In this document: positions 44,937-53,801 of the stretch, piece by piece | Layout of the letters: each line of letters starts with the position of its first letter | How positions within the stretch are numbered: the stretch's first letter is position 1 | Source of the DNA: BOG-932 sp965276835 | GTDB lineage: Bacteria > Pseudomonadota > Alphaproteobacteria > BOG-932 > Roseiterribacteraceae | Length of the DNA stretch: 64,000 nt | Reading direction: 5' to 3' | Assembly (NCBI GenBank): GCA_965276835.1 | Contig: OZ255631.1 | Coordinates: 806,001-870,000 of the forward strand | Made by a program: the position numbers and the translations under genes | The notes under the pieces: model-generated | What the model was told of the DNA's origin: nothing | Database searches by the model: none | Seen by the model: the letters and a program-made list of their open reading frames with translations, nothing else

Positions 44937-47900
44937 TCAGTGCCTTGCCGCAAGCTCCAGCCCGGGCGTCGACGCGGACCCATAGGTGATCGCGGTGCCG
45001 CCCGCGCCGTCCGACGCAATATGGAAGCCGTTCGCGGCATATTGGCCGAACAGAATCACGCTGGAATGCAATGTGCCGTCCTTGATCGTCAACGTCCCTT
45101 GGGTATGCGCCCCGTTTTCGACGAAGGTGGCCTTCGCCGCGCTGTCGAACGCAAACGTCGCCAGGTCGATCGTGCCGCCGCTGGAGAGCGAGAGTTGGCT
45201 GACGGCGCCACCGGCGAGCTCGATCGTGCCGCCGGAGAGGACAGATGTGGCGGCGGCGCTGCCATAGGATTGGACGATTTCCGTTCCACCTTTGGAGACG
45301 ACGGTGCCGGAGGCTGTCGCAGCGCCGGACACGTAAAGGCTGACCCCGTTCTTCACTATCGCGCCTTTTACCGTATATCCGGCCGTGACACCCTCAGACG
45401 CACCGCTGCTGACCAGCAGGGTTTCGACCGTCCCGCCAGCGAAGACAATTTCGCCACCTGCCTGGACGGTGATCTTGGGCATCTTTAAGCCTGACGATAG
45501 AACGATCTTCCCGCCCGACGTTACGACTGCTTGGGCGCCGGCCGACATTTTCAGGCGTATCGCGCTGCCGCCGGCGAATACGATCTCACCGCCAGACAAG
45601 ACTCTGGTGTCTGTGGCAGAACCGTTAGATCGCAAATACTCGACCCCGCCGCCGCGGACGACGGTTCCCGAGGCGGTTCCTCCGGCGATAGTCTCGGTGC
45701 CCCCGCGTTCTACCACGGAGCCACTTGTCGACGCCTTGCCGCTGCTGTCGCTGTCGACGGTCTCGTCGCCGAAAATCTGGGTATCGAAGCTGGCGCCTTT
45801 ACTGATGATCAGTGAGCCGCCGGCGGAAACGAGCGTACTGCTTGCTCGTCCATATGCGTAAACTTTCTCGACGGCACCGGACGAGACCACTGCCTCAACG
45901 CTTTCTCCCCCCGAGACTGTCAGCGATGCATGGTTGTTGATCCTAATCCCGCTCACGCGCCCATGCCGGCCGATTTCCTCTTGCGAGCCGGCGGCGAAGG
46001 TGATGTTTCTCACGTTTCCCCCGGCATAGACGAATGCGGCATCACGAAGGACGGTGATATTGTCGAAAACTGTGCCCCGGGACGCGACCAGTATCGTTCG
46101 CGGCGCTATGATTTCGGTGCCGCCAGTCTCGACACGTATTCCCGATGCCTTTCCGCCATTGAAGACGATCGTTCCGCCGGAACCGACGGTGATGTTGTTT
46201 GCTGACCCACCGGAATCCAGATACAGGGTCACGCCCGATTCAAGGGTTTCATTGCTGATTTTGCCACGGCTGATGGCATATTCCCGTGCGCCGGCAGCCG
46301 CCACGGTACCGGAGACGACACCCCCCTCAGCCACGATCTCCCCGCCTTTAGCAACCTGCGCGCCGCCCTCCGAGGCGCCTTTCTCCACGAATAGCGCGTT
46401 GCCGTTATTCACGGCCGTGCCGTATAGGCGGGCGCCTGAGATTAGGGCTTCGAACCCGCCTTTTCGAATTTTGACTCCGGTGACGTTGGCGCCGCCACCG
46501 ATAACAATTTCTCCGCCGCTTGAAACGGTGGCGCCATGAACGCCGCCGCCCTGGAAAACGACAAGTATCCTGCCGGATGCGACCGCATAATTGTTAACGG
46601 TTGCGCCGTCGAAAAGCCCAAGCGCACCGCCGCTCTGAATGACCAGACCGCGCGCGGTGCTGTTACCGCCGAGTTCGATGATGCCGCCATCGGCGACCGT
46701 CGTGTTGATCGCCGTTGCGCCGCCTTGCAGCGCTTCGACACCGTTTCCAATATGCGCGCCGCGGGTTTTGCCGCCGGAATAGACGAGGACCGTCCCACCG
46801 CCGGCGAGATTGGTGTCGACGGCGGTACCCCCGTACGAGACGATCTGCGTGCCGCCGGATACGTTGAGTCCGGACTGAGTCTGTCCGTTGGTGACAGCAG
46901 ACGTCACGCCGGTTCCGGCCTGCTGGACGACCGTCACTTGAATATTGCCGCCCACGATAGTGCCGGCGTTATTGATCAGCTTGCCACCCTGGACGACCGT
47001 CGTTCCCGATACGCGCCCGTGATTGTTCGTCAGCGTACCGCCGCTCGACACGAACCCATGGCTGACGGTTCCGGAGTTATTGTTCAGCACACCGCCACTG
47101 GCGACCGTCGCATTCCCAACCGTTCCGCCGGAATTCAAAACCGAGCCGCCGGAACCGATCGTCACGCCCAGAACATTCGCGCTGTCGACGATCAACGTGC
47201 CGTTACCCAGAACCTTAATGCCACGGTCGGTGCTGCGGTTTTCGATAGTGACCGTCCCGCCGGCCGAGATGACATCGCCATTGGCCGAGCCGTCCTCAAC
47301 CAGCTCAGTTCCGCCGAACAGCACGTGAGTGCCGCGCACCGTGCCACCGGACACCAAAAGAGTTTCCCCGTCGGTTACCTTCAGACCTGTTTCGGTGGCC
47401 CCCGACGCGACAACCAACTCTCCACCTTCGTCTATGTCGAGTTGCTGGATCTTGCCGCCTGCCAGAACGACGCTTCCGCCGTTCATAATTTCCAGATCGC
47501 CAAGAACCATGCCTGACGACACGACCAGAGTACCTTCGACCAGACCCACTGCACCGGCTGCCATCGTAAGATGCGATACAGCGCCCCCCGCGAAGATAAT
47601 TTCGCCGCCGCTTAGAATTTTGATGCTGGACGCGCGAGTTCCCGATCCCAGTGTAAGGGTGGCGCCGCTGCTTATGGTCAAGCCTTGGGCGGATGCGCTA
47701 TTGACTGTAAGCGCCCCCCCCGCCTCGACAGTGATGTTGTTCAGTGTGCCAGCGAAGTCTGACATTACGGCACCGCTCATGACTGTCGCATCGTTGATCT
47801 TTACGGCCTGAAAGGCCGTCCTGACGGCTAACGTTCCGCCCGCCTCGATTTCAACGCCGCTCATGCTTCCCATGGCGACGTCAACCATCCCGCCGCTCAG

Positions 47901-48842
47901 AATTGTCGTCGACACGGCTGCACCGGCGGTGATCTCCATGACCGCACCGCTCGCGACCATGACACCCGAAACCCGGGCCATGTCGATTTCAGCCTTTGTC
48001 CCGCTGCCGACAAGATATGCGTCGTCAAGTTTCCCTAAGACGAAGCCGGTTCCGTTGATAACCACGAGGTTCTTTGCGGTGCCCCCGTAAATGTCGAACG
48101 TGCCGCCGGACACCAGGATGTTCGAAGCGCTGCCGGCCTCGAGCGCGAAACTGCCATGGCTCCGCACCTCAGCGCCATTCAACGTGCCATATATCTGGAG
48201 TGAGCCACTTCCGACTGTAATATTCGAAGCGCTGCCTCCAGCCTCGACCCTGAGGCCACCGCTCACGACCGTAATGTCTGCAGCAATGCCGCCGGTCTCG
48301 ACGAGTTCAAACGCTCGGCCCGCTAGCACTGAACCACTATCGAGCGCACCGGCCTGAATGGTAATCTGGGCGCCGGCGAGAACCGCACTGTCCAGTTTGC
48401 CTCCGGAGGAAACTGTCACGGAAACGTTTGCGAACGAGATCGTGCCAAGTCGGCCAAGCGATATCCCGGAAGTAACGACCAGGTTCGAATATTCGTCAAA
48501 AGTAACTCCGCTAACGACGCCGCCGGCGAAAACCAAGGCACCGCCTTGTGCAATCTCGACATTGCTTGCGGTGCCACCGGACGACAGAACCAGTTCGCGC
48601 CCACTAACGGTTATGTTGCTGACGGTGCCGCCGGAAGCGATAGCTTCGATCGAGCCGGATGCGAATGTAGGATTCGTTAACTTACCACCTTCCAACAGCA
48701 CTTCGCCGCCAGCAGAGACAACGGTGCCGACGGCGTTGCCGCCGGATTTAATAATCTCGATGCCGCCGCTGAGAATCTTCGTCCCGCTCTCCGTGTGACC
48801 GGAAGAAACGATCCGTGTCTGGCCGCTGCTGACGATGGTCAT
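44937..48842 (-). CDS. AIDA-type strand-loop-strand repeat protein, giant, secreted
   Basis: The 1301-residue protein is built almost entirely of beta-solenoid units of about 20 residues of the AIDA / O-heptosyl-target type (patterns such as VSSGG...VAGG..., SGGTVSNITV, LSGGEIVFAGG). It has no signal peptide, no autotransporter beta-barrel and no RTX nonapeptides. The C-terminus (HTQGTLTIKDGTLHSSVILFGQYAANGF followed by IASDGAGGTAITY) resembles an alphaproteobacterial tail found in type I-secreted repeat proteins. An SGQT motif at the N-terminus (residue 5) recurs near 650 (VTNGQTQSGL), as though two modules were fused. A G8 tract occurs at 47714-47721. GAGGA lies 8-12 bases before the ATG. 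Confidence 0.85.
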   Translation of the reverse strand: MTIVSSGQTRIVSSGHTESGTKILSGGIEIIKSGGNAVGTVVSAGGEVLLEGGKLTNPTFASGSIEAIASGGTVSNITVSGRELVLSSGGTASNVEIAQGGALVFAGGVVSGVTFDEYSNLVVTSGISLGRLGTISFANVSVTVSSGGKLDSAVLAGAQITIQAGALDSGSVLAGRAFELVETGGIAADITVVSGGLRVEAGGSASNITVGSGSLQIYGTLNGAEVRSHGSFALEAGSASNILVSGGTFDIYGGTAKNLVVINGTGFVLGKLDDAYLVGSGTKAEIDMARVSGVMVASGAVMEITAGAAVSTTILSGGMVDVAMGSMSGVEIEAGGTLAVRTAFQAVKINDATVMSGAVMSDFAGTLNNITVEAGGALTVNSASAQGLTISSGATLTLGSGTRASSIKILSGGEIIFAGGAVSHLTMAAGAVGLVEGTLVVSSGMVLGDLEIMNGGSVVLAGGKIQQLDIDEGGELVVASGATETGLKVTDGETLLVSGGTVRGTHVLFGGTELVEDGSANGDVISAGGTVTIENRSTDRGIKVLGNGTLIVDSANVLGVTIGSGGSVLNSGGTVGNATVASGGVLNNNSGTVSHGFVSSGGTLTNNHGRVSGTTVVQGGKLINNAGTIVGGNIQVTVVQQAGTGVTSAVTNGQTQSGLNVSGGTQIVSYGGTAVDTNLAGGGTVLVYSGGKTRGAHIGNGVEALQGGATAINTTVADGGIIELGGNSTARGLVIQSGGALGLFDGATVNNYAVASGRILVVFQGGGVHGATVSSGGEIVIGGGANVTGVKIRKGGFEALISGARLYGTAVNNGNALFVEKGASEGGAQVAKGGEIVAEGGVVSGTVAAAGAREYAISRGKISNETLESGVTLYLDSGGSANNITVGSGGTIVFNGGKASGIRVETGGTEIIAPRTILVASRGTVFDNITVLRDAAFVYAGGNVRNITFAAGSQEEIGRHGRVSGIRINNHASLTVSGGESVEAVVSSGAVEKVYAYGRASSTLVSAGGSLIISKGASFDTQIFGDETVDSDSSGKASTSGSVVERGGTETIAGGTASGTVVRGGGVEYLRSNGSATDTRVLSGGEIVFAGGSAIRLKMSAGAQAVVTSGGKIVLSSGLKMPKITVQAGGEIVFAGGTVETLLVSSGASEGVTAGYTVKGAIVKNGVSLYVSGAATASGTVVSKGGTEIVQSYGSAAATSVLSGGTIELAGGAVSQLSLSSGGTIDLATFAFDSAAKATFVENGAHTQGTLTIKDGTLHSSVILFGQYAANGFHIASDGAGGTAITYGSASTPGLELAARH

Positions 48843-48955
48843 GCTAGATCCTCGGCGGATATCGGGTCGACGTCCGCACGTCTATTAGGTCGACGCACCG
48901 GTTTTGCCGCGTCGGCCGATCGTTCTCTCATCTTTCTTGGAGGCGATTCAGGCTT

Positions 48956-48970
48956 CAGTACTATATACTG
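48956..48970. promoter_or_regulatory. Small dyad upstream of the AIDA-type gene
   Basis: CAGTA and TACTG arms (48956-48960 and 48966-48970) flank a central CTATA, about 115 bases upstream of the AIDA-type start. The surrounding stretch is AT-rich and includes TATATAGT, which could be a -10 element. No regulator family can be assigned. Confidence 0.3.
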
Positions 48971-49038
48971 GCGGTTGCGCTTCGAAAGTTCTTTTATTAT
49001 CTGTAAATTCAGGCGGAAATACGCATTTCCCCCTCGCC

Positions 49039-50307
49039 TTACCCAGCTTCCAGCAACACCACCGACCCCTGTCCGCCATCCGCGCAGATGGTAACGATCG
49101 CGCGCTTGCCAGATCCCATCGCAGCCAGTTCCTTCACCGCTTGGCTCAGGATGCGCGCGCCGGTGGCGCCGAAAGGGTGGCCCAGCGCGGTCGAGCCGCC
49201 GTTCGGGTTGATGCGGTCGCGCGGGAAGGGGCCGAAGGTGGGTTCCACACCGGCCTTGGTCTTCACGAAATTCGCGTCCTCGAGGGCCTTCATGTGGAAC
49301 AGCACCTGGGCGGTGAAGGCCTCGTGGATTTCCCACAGGTCGATGTCGGCATAGGTCAGGTTGTGGCGCGCGAGCAGGCGCGGGATGGCGAAGGCGGGGG
49401 CCATCAACAGCCCCTCGACCCGGTGGTCGATCGAGGCGATTTCCCAGTCGATCAGCTTGGCGCGCGGCGTGCCGGGCGGCAGCTTGTCCAGGCCCTTTTC
49501 CGACGCCACCCACAGGCTGGACGCGCCGTCGGTCAGCGGCGAGGAATTTCCGGCGGTCAGCGTGCCCTGGCCGCTGGTGCGGTCGAAAGCGGGCGGCAGC
49601 TTCGCCAGTCGTTCGAGTGAGGTGTCCTTGCGCGGAATGGTGTCGCGCGCCGCCTCGCCGACCGGGATCACCAGATCGTCGAAGAATCCGCGATCCCATG
49701 CCGCGACTGCGCGCTGGTGGCCTTGCAGGGCGAGCTGGTCCTGTTCCAGCCGTCCGATCCGCCATTCTTTGGCGGTGATCTCGGTATGCTCGCCCATACT
49801 GAGGCCCGTCGTCCGGTTGGTGACGGTCGGGATATAGACCTGGATATCCTTGACGTGCAGTTCGCCAAGATGGGAGATTTTCTGACCCAGCGAGCGCGCG
49901 TTCTGGAAATGCCGCACCCAATCCGACAGTTTCTGGCCAAGGCCGAGCTGGACCCGGCTCATGCTCTCCACCCCGCCGACCAGCGCCAGGGTGCGATTGC
50001 CGCCATTGATCATGCCGGCCGCCTCGATCGCGCCGATCATGCTGGTGGAACAGGCCATGATGGTGGAGAAGGCGGGGATGGTGGGCGGCGCCCCGGACTC
50101 CATCAGCACCTCGCGGGCGATGTTGCTCCAGGTCAGGTTTGGAACGACGGTGCCCCATACCGCGAAGTCGGGCTGCGCGCCCTTCAGCAGGTCCACCATA
50201 TGGCGGACGACCGGAACGGAGAGGGCGATGGCGTCATATTGGGCCAGCGGCCCGTCGACCTTGGCGAACGGCGTGCGGACACCGGCGGCAAACCAAACCT
50301 GAACCAT
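49039..50307 (-). CDS. Thiolase family protein (acetyl-CoA acetyltransferase-like)
   Basis: The 422-residue enzyme has the nucleophile Cys C86 in IMACSTSM, the second active loop EIHEAF, NPNGGSTALGHPFGATGARI and, near the end, the catalytic loop CADGGQGSV where CAxGGxG is usual. It should thiolyse a 3-ketoacyl-CoA or condense acetyl-CoA. The length and N-terminus VRTPF are closer to FadI-type enzymes. It is not adjacent to a hydroxyacyl-CoA dehydrogenase, so the route served is unknown. Confidence 0.9.
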   Translation of the reverse strand: MVQVWFAAGVRTPFAKVDGPLAQYDAIALSVPVVRHMVDLLKGAQPDFAVWGTVVPNLTWSNIAREVLMESGAPPTIPAFSTIMACSTSMIGAIEAAGMINGGNRTLALVGGVESMSRVQLGLGQKLSDWVRHFQNARSLGQKISHLGELHVKDIQVYIPTVTNRTTGLSMGEHTEITAKEWRIGRLEQDQLALQGHQRAVAAWDRGFFDDLVIPVGEAARDTIPRKDTSLERLAKLPPAFDRTSGQGTLTAGNSSPLTDGASSLWVASEKGLDKLPPGTPRAKLIDWEIASIDHRVEGLLMAPAFAIPRLLARHNLTYADIDLWEIHEAFTAQVLFHMKALEDANFVKTKAGVEPTFGPFPRDRINPNGGSTALGHPFGATGARILSQAVKELAAMGSGKRAIVTICADGGQGSVVLLEAG

Positions 50308-50375
50308 CGTCTTCCCCGACCGTGCGTTAACCTTCAGCCCATTTAAATCCCCGGCGGCCGGACTTTGCCAGTCTG

Positions 50376-50882
50376 TTAAAGCAGGTTGAACAAATTTGCC
50401 GGCAATCCCTTGGCGAAGGACAGGTTATATTTCGTGGTGCAGGTCCCTGCCGGTTTTTTGTAGGTCAATGTGTAAATCAGGGTGAACGACTTGTTGGCAG
50501 CCACATCGATGCTGCCTTTGTAGGTTCCGTTGACACCATTCGTACTTGGCAGGAATACGATGCCTGCCTTCCCGGACAGGGCGCCTGAATGCGCCGGCAA
50601 ATCCTCAAGCCTCATCGCCAGTTTGTGCGCATTGCCGCCCGGGGAAAACATCAAAGACGGCTTGGCAATAACCTGCTTGGGCTGATGTTTCGGTTGGAAT
50701 TCGTCTTGGAAGCTGATCAGCGTATAGCCTGCAAGCTTGGCCTTTGCGGGATAATCACATTCGGCGGTCGCGGTGACGACCGATCCGGTGAAGGTATAGG
50801 GCGTGCCCTTGAGCGAACTTGCCGATGCGCCGGTGGCGGCAACGGCAGTCAGGGCGGTCAGAGCCAAAAGCATGATTTTCAT
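50376..50882 (-). CDS. Hypothetical secreted protein
   Basis: The 168-residue protein has a clear signal peptide (MKIMLLALTALTAVAATGASA, residues 1-21). The mature part has two Cys (ECDY, TCTTKYN) that could form one disulfide and is rich in T and K with beta-like strands (FTLIYTLTYKK). I recognise no family. It follows the thiolase gene upstream by 68 bases. Function unknown. Confidence 0.65.
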   Translation of the reverse strand: MKIMLLALTALTAVAATGASASSLKGTPYTFTGSVVTATAECDYPAKAKLAGYTLISFQDEFQPKHQPKQVIAKPSLMFSPGGNAHKLAMRLEDLPAHSGALSGKAGIVFLPSTNGVNGTYKGSIDVAANKSFTLIYTLTYKKPAGTCTTKYNLSFAKGLPANLFNLL

Positions 50883-51082
50883 GAAGGTCCCCGGGCGTTT
50901 CGATTGATGGAAAATCCCGTGTGAGGCAGCCGTTATAGTGCCCGCCCGACCGTGGAAATACCCGGGGCCAATTAGACGTAAAAAATACCGGCGAGCAAGA
51001 AATGATTTATTTTAAATTAATGACAGCGACGCTGTTCTCGGGCCTATGCCGATTGACTTCGTCCCAGTGCGAATTTTGTCGC

Positions 51083-51895
51083 TTATGCGTTCTCCATGAC
51101 CGCAACAATTTCTAGGCGTTCGTTTATCCGTACCGGCTCCGCATGGCGATTGGCCTGCCTGTCGGGCCGGGGCTTGGGCACCGGGCCCAGCACGTTCGAG
51201 AGCGCATTATAAACCAGATAGACCTGCCAGCGGGACCGGGGCGACATGTTGTGGCCCGATCCGTGGATCGTGTTGGCGTGAAAAATCACCACCGTGCCAG
51301 GTTCGCCGGTGATCGCAACCGGGTCGCCGAGTTTCGTCGTGATGTCGATCATCGACGGCTTGTCGACGGTCCATAACGCATAGGCTGTACTGGCGTCGTC
51401 CCAGGCCGATTTGACGAGGCCCAGCCTGTGGCTGCCCGGCACGAAATAGAGGCAACCGTTCATCTCGGTCGCCTTGTCCAGCATCACCACGCTGGTCAGC
51501 AGGCGCGGTGCCGGCGCGTTATCGTTGGCTTTCCAGTTGGCATAGTCCTGATGCCACTGCCAGAACTCGCCGGTGATCGCCTCCTTGAAATTGCACTTGA
51601 TATGGAACAGCGACACGTCCTCACCCAGCAGGTCGACGATCGGCTGCGCGATCCGCGCGTCACGCGACAGAGCGTGATAGGCGGTGGAGTAGGTCGGTCC
51701 GTCTATATCGGGCAGGCCATAGATGATACGGGGCTCGTTGCTGATCTTTTCCCGCATGATGCGCTGGTCGGGAATTTGCGACACCCGCGCCAGTTCCGCG
51801 CGCAGCGTCTCGACCTCCGACAAAGACAGCAGGTCCGGGAAGATCAGGAAGCCGTGGCGGTCGAAGGCGGCGTGCTGTTCGGGCGTCAGTTTCAT
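51083..51895 (-). CDS. Phytanoyl-CoA dioxygenase family protein
   Basis: The 270-residue non-haem Fe(II)/2-oxoglutarate oxygenase starts with KLTPEQHAAFDRHGFLIFPDLLS and has the HxD pair in WHQDYANWK and a distal His in HANTIHGSGHNMSPRSRW, with the R that binds 2-oxoglutarate. It hydroxylates an unidentified substrate. GGAGACACTT leads into ATG at 51895, which fixes the start; the longer frame runs across the SDR gene. It diverges from the SDR gene at 52026 across about 130 bases. Confidence 0.8.
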   Translation of the reverse strand: MKLTPEQHAAFDRHGFLIFPDLLSLSEVETLRAELARVSQIPDQRIMREKISNEPRIIYGLPDIDGPTYSTAYHALSRDARIAQPIVDLLGEDVSLFHIKCNFKEAITGEFWQWHQDYANWKANDNAPAPRLLTSVVMLDKATEMNGCLYFVPGSHRLGLVKSAWDDASTAYALWTVDKPSMIDITTKLGDPVAITGEPGTVVIFHANTIHGSGHNMSPRSRWQVYLVYNALSNVLGPVPKPRPDRQANRHAEPVRINERLEIVAVMENA

Positions 51896-52025
51896 AAGTG
51901 TCTCCCAGGCCGGACCCGGTCTTGCAGCGTGTGCGATCCTGGCCGAATGTGCGGCAAAACCGCCCTGAAGCCAAGCACAGGCCATGAAGCGTAGAAACCA
52001 ACTTCGGGCGTCATTGGGGATGCGT

Positions 52026-52766
52026 ATGAATTCGGATTCGCCTCGTACAGCCGTGATCGTTGGTGCGTCGTCTGGAATCGGCGAAGCACTCGCTCGCCAA
52101 CTGACAGCCGAAGGCTGGCGTGTCGGACTTGTCGCCCGCAGGCTCGACCTGCTTGAGAAGCTTGCCGTCGAAATTGGGGTGGGAACATCAGTTTGTCGTA
52201 TTGATGTGGCTAAGCCGAAGGCTGCCGCAGAGTTTTTGCAACGATTCATCGTTGAACTTGGCAGCGTAGATCTCGTCATCATAAGTGCAGGCGTCGGAAA
52301 TCTTAATCCAACCCTGCAGTGGGCCTCAGATGACGACACGCTCGCTGTAAATGTTTCAGGGTTCGCCGCGATTGCGCAAGTGGCGATGCGTCATTTTTTA
52401 GACCGACGGAAAGGGCATCTCGTCGGTATTTCGTCGATCGCAGCGTTGCGTGGCAGCGGGGATGCTGCAGCATACGGGGCATCGAAAGCGTTCCAGTCCG
52501 TATATCTTGACGGCTTGCGGGATCTCGCCCGCAAGAGCGGTTTTCCCATAGTGGTTACGGAGGCGCAGCCAGGGTTTGTCGATACCGCGATGCTGAAGGC
52601 GGACCAGCCTTTACCGCGCACGGTCAAGCGGCTTCTGGTATCCAGTCCGGAAGTTGCGGCGGAGCAGATTCTGCGCGCTGTGCGAAATCGTGTGAAACAT
52701 GCCTACATTACCAGGCGCTATGGGGTCATTGCATTCCTGTTGAGGCGGATGCCCCGGCCGGGATAA
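52026..52766 (+). CDS. SDR family oxidoreductase with atypical composition
   Basis: The 246-residue classical SDR has VIVGASSGIGEALARQL, ISAGVGNLNP, SSIAALRGSGDAAAYGASKAF (catalytic Ser, Y and K) and a TEAQPGFVDTAM loop. ATG at 52026 has GGGGA just upstream; alternatives are six bases up or at 51984. Third positions are less GC-rich than in the neighbours (for example GAGTTTTTGCAACG), a hint of transfer or relaxed bias. It ends in a basic tail RRMPRPG. The substrate is unknown. Confidence 0.78.
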   Translation: MNSDSPRTAVIVGASSGIGEALARQLTAEGWRVGLVARRLDLLEKLAVEIGVGTSVCRIDVAKPKAAAEFLQRFIVELGSVDLVIISAGVGNLNPTLQWASDDDTLAVNVSGFAAIAQVAMRHFLDRRKGHLVGISSIAALRGSGDAAAYGASKAFQSVYLDGLRDLARKSGFPIVVTEAQPGFVDTAMLKADQPLPRTVKRLLVSSPEVAAEQILRAVRNRVKHAYITRRYGVIAFLLRRMPRPG

Positions 52767-52832
52767 CGTCAACCAAGGAACCATCGCGCTACCCACGGGT
52801 CTATAAACTAAAGAACTCGCGATACCGCCCGT

Positions 52833-53801
52833 ATGCTGTCAGGCCCTCACATCTCCGGCGTCTTGGATCCGCAAGGTCCGATCGCACAGTCCGAGCGGCT
52901 GATCCTGCTCGATGCGACCGCTATCATGCTGGCGGTCATTGTCCCCGTCATCGCCGCGACCTTCGCCTTCGCCTGGTGGTTCCGCGCTGGAAATAAGAAA
53001 GCCGAGTACCGGCCGGATTGGGCCTATTCCGGCCGTCTCGAACTCCTCGTCTGGTCGATCCCGGTTCTGGTGGTGCTTTTTCTGGGCGGTATCGGCTGGG
53101 TCAGTTCGCACGATCTCGATCCTGGAAAACCGTTGGCGGGTGCCGACAAGCCCATCGAAATCCAGGTCGTCTCGCTCGATTGGAAATGGCTGTTCATCTA
53201 TCCGGGCCAGGGCGTCGCCAGCGTCAATCGGCTCATGGTGCCGGTGGGCACGCCGATCCATTTCCGGCTGACCTCGGCCACGGTGATGAACAGCTTCTTC
53301 GTGCCGCAGCTGGGCAGCCAGATTTATACGATGGCCGGCATGGCGACCGAGCTGAACCTTCAAGCCGATAAGCCCGGCACCTATCCCGGTATTTCCGCGC
53401 AGTTCAGCGGCGATGGTTTCTCCGACATGAAGTTCGACGTTCAGGCGATGCCGAAGGGGGATTTCGACCAATGGTTGGTGACCGCGCGGGCAAACGGGCC
53501 GGCGTTGGATGCGGCCGAGTATGCTGAGTTGGAAAAGCAAAGCATGGCTGTGACGCCGGTCACGTATCGTGACGTTGATCCTGGCCTGTTCGACAATATT
53601 GTTGGGATGAAACCCTCCAAAACCGCCTCCCCCCTTGAGGGCGAGGTCGGACCGAAGGTCCGGGTTGGGGGTATGGTCCCGCCTTCTCCCGACCTGCCGA
53701 CCTGCCGCGACAATACCCCCCTCCCGTCGGCCAAGGCGTCGCCGGCCTCCCCCTCAAGGGGAAAGGCATGTGCAGAACCCGTATCGGGTGGACAAAACTG
53801 A
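52833..53801 (+). CDS. cyoA: Cytochrome bo quinol oxidase subunit II, repeat-extended C-terminus
   Basis: The 322-residue protein matches CyoA: two TM segments (about 24-51 and 68-90), then DWKWLFIYP, MNSFFVPQLGSQIYTMAGM, and AQFSGDGFSDMKF; the CuA cysteines are absent, as in quinol oxidases. The E. coli-type signal with a lipobox Cys is missing: the protein starts at MLSGP and a stop codon precedes it in frame. From about residue 264 the sequence TASPLEGEVG to SPSRGKA is encoded by an inserted repeat (53631-53761), after which the ordinary end QN is reached. The last base overlaps the cyoB ATG. Confidence 0.88.
   Translation: MLSGPHISGVLDPQGPIAQSERLILLDATAIMLAVIVPVIAATFAFAWWFRAGNKKAEYRPDWAYSGRLELLVWSIPVLVVLFLGGIGWVSSHDLDPGKPLAGADKPIEIQVVSLDWKWLFIYPGQGVASVNRLMVPVGTPIHFRLTSATVMNSFFVPQLGSQIYTMAGMATELNLQADKPGTYPGISAQFSGDGFSDMKFDVQAMPKGDFDQWLVTARANGPALDAAEYAELEKQSMAVTPVTYRDVDPGLFDNIVGMKPSKTASPLEGEVGPKVRVGGMVPPSPDLPTCRDNTPLPSAKASPASPSRGKACAEPVSGGQN
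53631..53761. repeat. Interspersed repeat inside cyoA ('SPLEGEV...SPSRG' type)
   Basis: About 131 bases bounded by inverted ends CCCCTTGAGGG (53631-53641) and CCCTCAAGGGG (53751-53761), with GACCGAAGGTC palindromes inside. In frame it encodes a proline- and glycine-rich segment seen in many alphaproteobacterial proteins as a repeat-derived tail. Here it lies in-frame near the end of cyoA. Confidence 0.75.

Noticed and set aside
45930..47516. Open frames on the plus strand within the AIDA-type gene
   Set aside because: They come from the repetitive composition of the opposite strand, have no start signals and no family match.
44937..48842. CRISPR or tandem DNA repeat array
   Set aside because: The repetition is at the protein level and degenerate; there are no identical repeats with regular unique spacers anywhere in the window.
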